NCBI GenBank assembly: GCA_902525995.1
Contig: CABZJG010000016.1
Coordinates: forward strand, 1 to 17,105
Source of the DNA: Paracoccaceae bacterium
Lineage (GTDB): Bacteria > Pseudomonadota > Alphaproteobacteria > Rhodobacterales > Rhodobacteraceae
Length of the DNA stretch: 17,105 nucleotides
Direction: 5' to 3'
Shown piece after piece: positions 6,827 to 12,499 of the stretch. A program made the position numbers and the translations under genes. The notes beneath the pieces are model-generated. The model saw nothing but the letters and a program-made list of their open reading frames with translations. It was not told the DNA's origin and made no database searches. The first letter of the stretch is position 1. Each line of letters opens with the position of its first letter.

Positions 6827-8170
6827 TCAGCTCCATGGATAGGGGCTATTAGACACAGGATGTAGATTGCCTTTCTCAAAACGATCAAATCGGAACGGCT
6901 CGAGCAAATCCTGCGTTTCGCCCAGCACCTCATCTGCGATCAAATGACCAACGCCCAACATTTTCCAGCCATGATTGCTATCGGCAATTAGTGTTGCATT
7001 GTCGTGAAAATGGTCAAACACAGGGAAGCTGTCGGCGGTAAAGCAGCCAATTCCACCCGAGGCTTCCCGGTGATATTTTCCCATCATCCCCTCAAACCGC
7101 GCATGGCAATGCGCTAGGGCTGAAACCCACATATGGGCAAAGTTATCAGAGGCAACAAACTCTGGCGACGAAGGCCCGTAAGGATCAATCTTCACCTCAT
7201 CAACCGCTGTGTCGACCTTATAGGGCGACGCGCCACCCTGAATACCGCCAAAATGCCAGTCGGGTTTATAGTAAATGCCCCACATTTCATCCGTGATCAG
7301 CGAGCCGTCCACACAAGACTTCAACGGTGCATCGGTATCTACATGGATCATCGGCGGCAGCTTGCCGTCGTTGGTTTGAAGCATTTCCGGCTCGACCTGA
7401 AGAACACCCTCTTCCAACTGCCAGAAGCGCCACATGTCGATGCCCTTGTGCACGTTGCCTTCCAAATCCTTGAGGGTGATCTGCTTGGGCATGCCCAGCA
7501 TATTCCAAAAGTCACGCGCCCAAGGGCCCGGTGCAATAATGACGCGCTCGCAGGTCACTGTGCCGCGGTTGGTTTCGACCGCTTGAATGCTTGATGACCC
7601 GCTTTCGCTGACCAAGCTTTTCACTTCGACCCCAGTGATTATCCGCACGCCGCGATCTTCAACCTTTTTGGCAATCCCGTACATGGATTTGGTATTGTTC
7701 GAATAGCCGCCCCGCTTTTCGTGGAGCACCGAGGTAATCCCCTGTGCCTGCCAATCGCTGAACATATCTTTCATATACGCATCAGAAGCAGCCGCGCCTT
7801 CGATAAAGAGGCTTTCGTAGCCGATCTCTTGCTGTTGTTCATAAATCGAGCGCACATCATCGCGCATCGACTCGCTCGAGATTTGCAAATAACCCACCGG
7901 ATGGTAGCTCAGCACCTCGGGGTCGCTTTCCCAAACGCCCACCGAATGGGCCATCAGCCGGCGCATCGCAGGTTGGAAATAATTGTTTCTCACAACACCG
8001 CAGGCGATGCCCGAAGCACCAGATGCAATGCCAGACTTATCAAGGACGACTATTCGGCCCTCAACCTCTTCTCCGCGTGAACTCAATCGCTCTGCCAAAC
8101 GCCATGCTGTTGATAAACCATGAACGCCGGCACCGATAATCACATAATCTGCGTGATTGGGAAATGCCAT
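6827..8170 (-). CDS. FAD-dependent oxidoreductase, DAO/SoxB-like, single subunit
   Basis: A 447-residue D-amino-acid-oxidase-fold flavoprotein. The N-terminal FAD Rossmann motif is DYVIIGAGVHGLSTAWRL (9-26), followed by GIASGASGIACG (48-58); the flavin-closing C-terminal segment is GCFTADSFPVF...SNHGWKMLGVGH (375-409). The closest type is the beta subunit of heterotetrameric sarcosine oxidase, but the His that carries covalent FMN in SoxB (RGGTxRH) is Asn here (RGGYSNN, 153-159), so it probably binds FAD only. It likely oxidises the C-N bond of an N-alkylated amino acid or a secondary amine. It is the first gene of the minus-strand operon, with its start at the divergent control region and a weak GGAG ribosome site 10-11 nt upstream. 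In the pathway inferred for this operon it would take the place of N-methylglutamate dehydrogenase. Exact substrate unknown. Confidence 0.85.
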   Translation of the reverse strand: MAFPNHADYVIIGAGVHGLSTAWRLAERLSSRGEEVEGRIVVLDKSGIASGASGIACGVVRNNYFQPAMRRLMAHSVGVWESDPEVLSYHPVGYLQISSESMRDDVRSIYEQQQEIGYESLFIEGAAASDAYMKDMFSDWQAQGITSVLHEKRGGYSNNTKSMYGIAKKVEDRGVRIITGVEVKSLVSESGSSSIQAVETNRGTVTCERVIIAPGPWARDFWNMLGMPKQITLKDLEGNVHKGIDMWRFWQLEEGVLQVEPEMLQTNDGKLPPMIHVDTDAPLKSCVDGSLITDEMWGIYYKPDWHFGGIQGGASPYKVDTAVDEVKIDPYGPSSPEFVASDNFAHMWVSALAHCHARFEGMMGKYHREASGGIGCFTADSFPVFDHFHDNATLIADSNHGWKMLGVGHLIADEVLGETQDLLEPFRFDRFEKGNLHPVSNSPYPWS

Positions 8171-8310
8171 CTGTTGTTAACTCCAGTTAGACCCAGCTTG
8201 AACCAGATATGGTCCGCTTATTTTTGTTGCTCACAAGTTTTCGCTTGGTTAAGCCAAAAGTCAACCTATTTTGATCCAATGCTTGCGTTTTTATCGGGTA
8301 TACGCTTAAA
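8171..8310. promoter_or_regulatory. Divergent promoter region between the oxidase operon and the gntR gene
   Basis: This AT-richer gap separates divergent starts. On the minus strand TTGACT (8264 down to 8259) is a good -35 for the oxidase operon, but the -10 17 nt away (AAAACT) is poor. On the plus strand TTGCGT (8283-8288) and TTAAAT (8306-8311) are 17 nt apart and could serve gntR. Assignments are by eye and low confidence. Confidence 0.4.
8245..8257. promoter_or_regulatory. Candidate FadR/PdhR-type GntR operator
   Basis: TTGGTTAAGCCAA fits the TTGGT-N3-ACCAA operator pattern known for FadR-subfamily GntR proteins (PdhR, LldR, with FadR as TGGT-N3-ACCA), with one mismatch (G for A). It abuts the minus-strand TTGACT box (8259-8264), so a bound repressor would block transcription of the oxidase operon. 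The GntR gene starts only about 90 bp away. Confidence 0.5.
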
Positions 8311-8314
8311 TTGG

Positions 8315-8334
8315 TACAGTATTGGAGTACTGTA
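8315..8334. promoter_or_regulatory. Inverted repeat just upstream of gntR, possible autoregulatory operator
   Basis: TACAGTA (8315-8321) and TACTGTA (8328-8334) form a perfect 7-bp-arm repeat with a 6-nt spacer, ending 15 nt before the chosen gntR ATG. It would lie at or just after the start of transcription, a usual place for autorepression. Its sequence differs from the site at 8245-8257, so it might bind another regulator. Confidence 0.45.
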
Positions 8335-8349
8335 GAAAGTATTTGCTGG

Positions 8350-9036
8350 ATGAACAATGGAAAACGAAAGCTCGGGGCAAGCGATATTGCTGGCATGATA
8401 CGCCGTGAAATATCGAACGGAAACTTACAGTTACATGACCGACTGCCCCCAGAGCGCCAATTGGCTGAAGCCTATAATGTTGCGCGTGGCACCATCCGCG
8501 AAGCTTTGACGCAGTTAATGGACAGCGGATGGGTGACAATCCGCCTAGGAAGCGGCACCTATGTGACCTATCAAGAGGAATTTTCAGAATCGACACCGAT
8601 TCAATCCGCCAATCCGCTTGAATTAATGGATGCCCGATTAGCACTTGAGCCGCATATCTGCCGGCTTGCTGTCCTACACGGGCGGAGGGCCGATTTTGAT
8701 CTTTTAGATGGCCTGTGCACCAAAATGGAACAAAGCCTAACTGACCCCGCAAGTTTTGCGGATGCAGATACCGAATTTCATCGCGCCCTTGCAAACTGCA
8801 CCCGCAACACATTGCTGATCTGGATTATTGGCCAGATTACATCGGTGCGCAGTCAAGACGACTGGACGCGGATGCGGCAAATCACTTTAAATCAATCGAT
8901 CATAATCCAATACAATGGCCAGCACCGGCAGATCTTAAACGCGCTGCGCACCCGCGAACCCGAACGGGCGGCAAAAATTATGAAAGAACATCTGGAAACT
9001 GCACGCCTGTCGCTGACGCGTGCAGCCGAAACTTAG
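8350..9036 (+). CDS. GntR-family transcriptional regulator with FCD domain
   Basis: A 228-residue regulator of the FadR/FCD subfamily. The N-terminal winged helix-turn-helix spans about residues 10-75, with the classic 'LPPERQLAEAYNVARGTIREAL' signature and the wing RLGSGTYV. The C-terminal FCD ligand domain (about 90-215) retains the metal-binding Asp/His set: D..FHRAL, GQHRQIL and MKEHLETA. The ATG at 8350 is preferred over an in-frame TTG at 8311, because the TTG version would add 13 residues not typical of the family and cover the inverted repeat at 8315-8334. It is divergent from the oxidase operon and so is the likely local repressor, with the effector probably an organic acid or amino acid from the pathway. 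It converges on the next gene with only 13 nt between stops. Confidence 0.92.
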   Translation: MNNGKRKLGASDIAGMIRREISNGNLQLHDRLPPERQLAEAYNVARGTIREALTQLMDSGWVTIRLGSGTYVTYQEEFSESTPIQSANPLELMDARLALEPHICRLAVLHGRRADFDLLDGLCTKMEQSLTDPASFADADTEFHRALANCTRNTLLIWIIGQITSVRSQDDWTRMRQITLNQSIIIQYNGQHRQILNALRTREPERAAKIMKEHLETARLSLTRAAET

Positions 9037-9049
9037 GCAGCCAGCGGCT

Positions 9050-9769
9050 TTATGCCTTGGCAGATGTTTGCAGCCAATTCATATACAGCCGCTCGGCAAG
9101 CCGGTTAAATTCATCCATGTGGCGATCACAATCGGCCGCCAGCCGGTCAACCGCCCTCGGCCCCATCGCTTTTTCAAGAGCCTCACTATAGGCGGGTATC
9201 TTGGCCCAGTTCGCAACCGTATCCGGCTCGATCTCGACATGAAACTGAACAGAATAGGCGCGCGGCCCCCAGGCCATAGCTTGGACCGCACAATCGGGCG
9301 ATGTGGCCAAGACCTCGGCCCCCTGGGGTAGTTTCGTCACTTCTGCGCTGTGCCATTGCAAACAGGCAAACCGATCAGGCAAATCATCCATAAAAATGCC
9401 CGTTGCGCCCATTTCGGTCATTTGAACATCCATCACACCAATTTCCGGAGTGCCGGCCGGACCAACACTGCCGCCCAGCGCCTCAGCCAGCAACTGATGT
9501 CCAAGGCACAGGCCCAAATAGGACATGCCCCGTTGCTCTACCGCTTCCCGGATAAAGACCTTTTCGTCCTTTAACCAAGGGTGTTCGTCTTCTTGCCAGA
9601 CATCCATTGGCCCGCCCAGAACCCAGAGGGCATCATATCCATCAAGAGAGGGCAGCTGCGCGCCCTGATCGAGTTCAACCGTATCCCAGCTGTGCCCGTC
9701 TTCTTCTAAAAAACGGCGGAAAATTCCTGGGTGCTCGGCAGGTGCGTGTTGCAAGACAAGTATGTGCAT
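9050..9769 (-). CDS. Stand-alone class I glutamine-amidotransferase-like hydrolase
   Basis: A 239-residue GATase1 protein of the GMP-synthase-like type. The complete Cys-His-Glu triad is visible: Cys88 in GLCLGHQ, His177 and Glu179 in QFHVEIE; LGGPMDVW (51-58) forms the oxyanion strand. There is no fused synthetase domain, so ammonia is not channelled within the chain. Relatives of this kind include gamma-glutamyl hydrolases such as PuuD-type enzymes and the AtdA2 partner of the gamma-glutamylanilide ligase AtdA1. A role in hydrolysing a gamma-glutamyl amide made by the ligase at 5277-6755 is therefore plausible but unproven. AGGAGT lies 5 nt before the ATG. It follows the GlxA regulator gene with a 56-nt gap and may be co-transcribed with it. 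Confidence 0.85.
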   Translation of the reverse strand: MHILVLQHAPAEHPGIFRRFLEEDGHSWDTVELDQGAQLPSLDGYDALWVLGGPMDVWQEDEHPWLKDEKVFIREAVEQRGMSYLGLCLGHQLLAEALGGSVGPAGTPEIGVMDVQMTEMGATGIFMDDLPDRFACLQWHSAEVTKLPQGAEVLATSPDCAVQAMAWGPRAYSVQFHVEIEPDTVANWAKIPAYSEALEKAMGPRAVDRLAADCDRHMDEFNRLAERLYMNWLQTSAKA

Positions 9770-9784
9770 GTGGGACTCCTAATT

Positions 9785-9801
9785 TGCCTAAAACATAGGC
9801 A
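9785..9801. promoter_or_regulatory. Inverted repeat in the leader of the class I amidotransferase gene
   Basis: TGCCTA and TAGGCA form a perfect 6-bp-arm repeat with a 5-nt spacer (AAACA), 16 nt upstream of the ATG on the minus strand and after the stop of the GlxA gene. It may be an operator or a small RNA hairpin. No U-run follows in the transcribed direction, so it is a poor terminator. Confidence 0.35.
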
Positions 9802-9825
9802 GCGTTCTTGGATTGTTGCAAGTAT

Positions 9826-10782
9826 TCAGCGAAAGCTTGATGGGGTACGGCCAAAATATTCTGAAAATAATCTGGAAAAATGAGACGAATTAGCAAACCC
9901 GGTCGCTAGCGCAACTTCTGTCAATGACAAAGCTGAGTTTCTGATTAAACTCAACGCCTTATCTAATCTCATATCACGATAGTATCCCATTGTTGAACGC
10001 CCAAATCGCTGCTTGAAAAGACGATTTAACTGGCGCGGCGAAATGCCCACCATCACCGAGAGCTGCGCGAGGGATATCGGATCGGCCACATGGCTTTCCA
10101 TGGCTTTAACAGCGTCTAGAATCAGAGCATTATTTGACCCGACCCGGGCGGCAATCCCACCCCTTTGCGGCCCCACTGACGGGCGAATTTCCGTATGCAT
10201 GAACCAGTCGCTGACCAGACTGGCAAAAAGGCTCCCGTGGTGCTCGGTGATCAGGGCAAGCATTAAATCCAAGGCCGCTGTCCCACCGGCGCAAGTTAGG
10301 CGGTCGCGGTCCATCACATAGAGCGTGCGCTCTAGCAATAGATGGGGCGAAATTTCGGCCAAAGCTTCGGCGTGCTCCCAATGGACGGTCATGCGCCGAT
10401 CGCCCATAAGCCCGGCGCTGGCCAAAATCACTGGCCCGCCTGACACACCGCCCAAGCGTGCCCCAAATCTTGACATCCTGCCCAGCCAGTTGAAAACAGC
10501 CTTATTGTCAAACAGCGCCGGATTTCCGCCGGCCACAATGAACAAATAATCTAGCTCTATGTGATCGTGAATGGACTGTTGCGGTGTGACGCTGGCAGCG
10601 CCGGAGCTTTGCACCGCCAGGCCGTCAAAGCTGATGTTGATCACTTCGTATAAATTACGCCGACTAAGGGTATTGGCCGCGCGAAACGGCTCTACGGTTG
10701 ACGCATAGGACATCAGAGCAAATCCTTCGATTGGTAAAACACCAATACGGTAGGCTTCTAAAGATGAACCAAAATTTTCCAT
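9826..10782 (-). CDS. GlxA-type AraC-family transcriptional regulator (first copy)
   Basis: A 318-residue regulator with an N-terminal DJ-1/PfpI amidotransferase-like sensor domain (about 10-190) and a C-terminal AraC/XylS double helix-turn-helix (about 217-318; SLAQLSVMVGISPRQLNRLF and SLTEVALATGFANSSHFSRLF). The catalytic Cys of true amidotransferases is Ser114 here (GGVSGG), as usual for non-enzymatic sensors. Relatives such as GbdR and CdhR respond to glycine betaine, dimethylglycine or carnitine and activate demethylation genes. Its start lies 85 nt from the soxB start on the opposite strand, so it is the obvious candidate activator of the sox operon. The gene also carries ATTGGT-AAAAC-ACCAAT at 10730-10746 inside its first codons. 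Confidence 0.92.
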   Translation of the reverse strand: MENFGSSLEAYRIGVLPIEGFALMSYASTVEPFRAANTLSRRNLYEVINISFDGLAVQSSGAASVTPQQSIHDHIELDYLFIVAGGNPALFDNKAVFNWLGRMSRFGARLGGVSGGPVILASAGLMGDRRMTVHWEHAEALAEISPHLLLERTLYVMDRDRLTCAGGTAALDLMLALITEHHGSLFASLVSDWFMHTEIRPSVGPQRGGIAARVGSNNALILDAVKAMESHVADPISLAQLSVMVGISPRQLNRLFKQRFGRSTMGYYRDMRLDKALSLIRNSALSLTEVALATGFANSSHFSRLFSEYFGRTPSSFR

Positions 10783-10867
10783 AACAGAAATATAAATGAC
10801 TATTTTAGAAAAGTATAGTTATCCGAATCCAGAAACCCTAAAGAAGCAACATCTAAAGGGCGCGATT
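10783..10867. promoter_or_regulatory. Divergent promoter region for glxA-type regulator and soxB
   Basis: This 85-bp AT-rich gap must hold both start signals. A TATAGT box on the plus strand (10814-10819) overlaps a TATACT box on the minus strand (10817 down to 10812), so the two promoters may compete. No good -35 is seen at the right distance on either strand, which fits genes that need an activator. The soxB ribosome site is AAAGGG, 7 nt before its ATG. Confidence 0.4.
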
Positions 10868-12118
10868 ATGCGATATTCCGCATTCGAAATTCTAAAACAA
10901 GGTCTCAGCGGCAACAAGGGCTGGAAACCGGTCTGGCGCGAACCAGAGCCCAAAGCCGAATATGATGTCATCATTGTCGGTGGCGGCGGTCATGGTCTGT
11001 CCACAGCTTATTATTTGTCCAAGGTTTTCGGAATGCGCAACATTGCCGTTTTGGAAAAAGGGTGGCTTGGATCGGGAAATATCGGGCGGAACACCACAAT
11101 CATCCGTTCGAACTATATGATGCCGGGCAATCAGCCCTTTTACGAATTCTCTCTCAAATTATGGGAGGGCCTTGAGCAGGACTTCAACTATAATGCGATG
11201 GTCAGCCAAAGATCCATCTTGAACCTGTTTCATTCCGACCCGCAGCGCGATGCCTTTGTGCGCCGCGCCAATGCGATGATTTTATCTGGCGCGGACGCTG
11301 AACTCGCCGATGAAGCGCAGTTGCGCCGCGAATTGCCCTTTCTGGACTTCGACAATGCGCGCTTTCCAATCAAAGGCGGGCTGTATCAACGGCGCGGCGG
11401 AACTGTGCGCCATGACGCTGTGGCTTGGGGATATGCACGCGGCGCGGACAGCCGCGGCGTCGATATTATCCAAAATTGCGAGGTCACCGGATTTGATATT
11501 GAAAACGGTGTTTGCACCGGTGTGCAATCTTCCAAAGGGCGGATCCGGGCCAAAAAAGTTGCGGTCTGTGTTGCCGGTTCTTCCAGCCGCGTGATGTCAC
11601 TGGCTGGCATGCGCCTGCCCATCGAAAGCCATGTTCTGCAGGCTTTCGTCACCGAAGGTCTTAAACCAACTCTCCCTGGCGTTATTACCTTCGGGGCAGG
11701 CCATTTTTACGTGAGCCAGTCCGATAAGGGCGGGCTTGTGTTTGGCGGCGATATTGACGGCTATAACACCTATGCACAGCGCGGTAATCTGCCCGTGGTC
11801 GAAGATGTTGCCGAAGGCGGCATGGCTATTATGCCAATGATTGGCCGCGCGCGTTTGCTGCGCAGCTGGGGCGGAGTGATGGATATGTCCATGGATGGAT
11901 CGCCCTTTATCGACAAAACCCACATTGACGGGCTCTATTTTAATGGCGGCTGGTGCTATGGCGGGTTCAAAGCAACCCCGGCCAGCGGCTATTGCTATGC
12001 CCATTTGCTTGCCAATGACACCCCGCACCCGGTGGCCAAAGAAATGCGGCTGGACCGGTTTAAACGCGGCCACATCATTGATGAAAAAGGACAGGGCAAT
12101 CAGCCCAACTTGCACTGA
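10868..12118 (+). CDS. soxB: Sarcosine oxidase beta subunit (SoxB / MgdA family)
   Basis: The catalytic flavin subunit of heterotetrameric sarcosine oxidase: 416 residues from this ATG, as expected for the family, beginning MRYSAF...LSGNKGWKPVWR as SoxB proteins do. An in-frame ATG 24 codons upstream would add a leader not seen in the family. The FAD Rossmann motif is DVIIVGGGGHGLSTAYYL (33-50). The RGGTVRHDAVAW motif is intact, with His182 as the expected covalent FMN site. The active-site-side C-terminal motif DGSPFIDKTHIDGLYFNGGWCYGGFKATP is present. It oxidises the N-methyl group of sarcosine, or of N-methylglutamate in the close relative MgdA. It is the first gene of the soxBDAG operon, divergent from a GlxA regulator. 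Sequence alone does not separate SoxB from MgdA. Confidence 0.93.
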   Translation: MRYSAFEILKQGLSGNKGWKPVWREPEPKAEYDVIIVGGGGHGLSTAYYLSKVFGMRNIAVLEKGWLGSGNIGRNTTIIRSNYMMPGNQPFYEFSLKLWEGLEQDFNYNAMVSQRSILNLFHSDPQRDAFVRRANAMILSGADAELADEAQLRRELPFLDFDNARFPIKGGLYQRRGGTVRHDAVAWGYARGADSRGVDIIQNCEVTGFDIENGVCTGVQSSKGRIRAKKVAVCVAGSSSRVMSLAGMRLPIESHVLQAFVTEGLKPTLPGVITFGAGHFYVSQSDKGGLVFGGDIDGYNTYAQRGNLPVVEDVAEGGMAIMPMIGRARLLRSWGGVMDMSMDGSPFIDKTHIDGLYFNGGWCYGGFKATPASGYCYAHLLANDTPHPVAKEMRLDRFKRGHIIDEKGQGNQPNLH

Positions 12119-12163
12119 CATGATCCATTATCAGCCCATACACCCCAGCCTTGAGCGCGCCAT

Positions 12164-12182
12164 CCAACCAAATTTGGTGTGG
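12164..12182. repeat. Palindrome/hairpin in the soxB-soxD gap
   Basis: The 93-nt gap between soxB and soxD (12119-12211) holds the perfect 12-bp palindrome ACCAAATTTGGT (12167-12178), extended by CCA/TGG arms with one bulged G. An alternative outer pairing CGCCA/TGGCG (12158-12162 with 12180-12184) is possible. No U-run follows. It could be an operator or an RNA structure adjusting soxD expression. The rest of the gap holds only the soxD ribosome site (AGAGGA). Confidence 0.4.
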
Positions 12183-12211
12183 CGGTTTGATCTGCTTAAG
12201 AGGACAGCTTT

Positions 12212-12499
12212 ATGATTATCAACCACCCTCTTTTAGGCCCAAGAGATGCAGCAGAATTTGTCTATCTGGGCGATGCCGCATTGATCGACAGACCTGATCC
12301 AGAGGCGGAAAACGCCGACGAGAAATTTTATGAGTACGGCTATCTTCGCGACAATCCTGCAGGTGAGCATCAAGAGCTTTGGTATCACGAACAGGGCGAT
12401 CGGTCTTGGCTCGTGGTCACCAGAGACACTCTTACCCATGAAATTACCAGTGTTAAACTGGCCCGCGATGAGGCCAAAAAACGGGGACGCGACAAATGA
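12212..12499 (+). CDS. soxD: Sarcosine oxidase delta subunit, zinc-ligand-poor variant (SoxD / MgdB family)
   Basis: A 95-residue protein with the SoxD layout: short N-terminal 'xPxxGPR' loop, EFVYLGDA, YLRDNPAG, ELWYH, W and RDTLTHEI. It is the small structural subunit of the tetramer. In characterised sarcosine oxidase SoxD binds zinc through Cys6, Cys9, His59 and Cys63. Here the matching positions read His5, Leu8, His59 and Asp63 (HPLLGPR and HEQGD), so three of the four ligands are changed and normal zinc binding looks lost. The length and remaining motifs are normal and the gene overlaps soxA by 4 nt (ATGA), so it is not a decaying pseudogene. It may define a separate subfamily of the tetramer. 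Confidence 0.88.
   Translation: MIINHPLLGPRDAAEFVYLGDAALIDRPDPEAENADEKFYEYGYLRDNPAGEHQELWYHEQGDRSWLVVTRDTLTHEITSVKLARDEAKKRGRDK

Noticed and set aside
9024..9060. Possible bidirectional terminator between the convergent gntR and amidotransferase genes
   Set aside because: AGGCAGCC/GGC...TGCCT can fold only with a 4-nt bulge, overlaps both stop codons and lacks T-runs.
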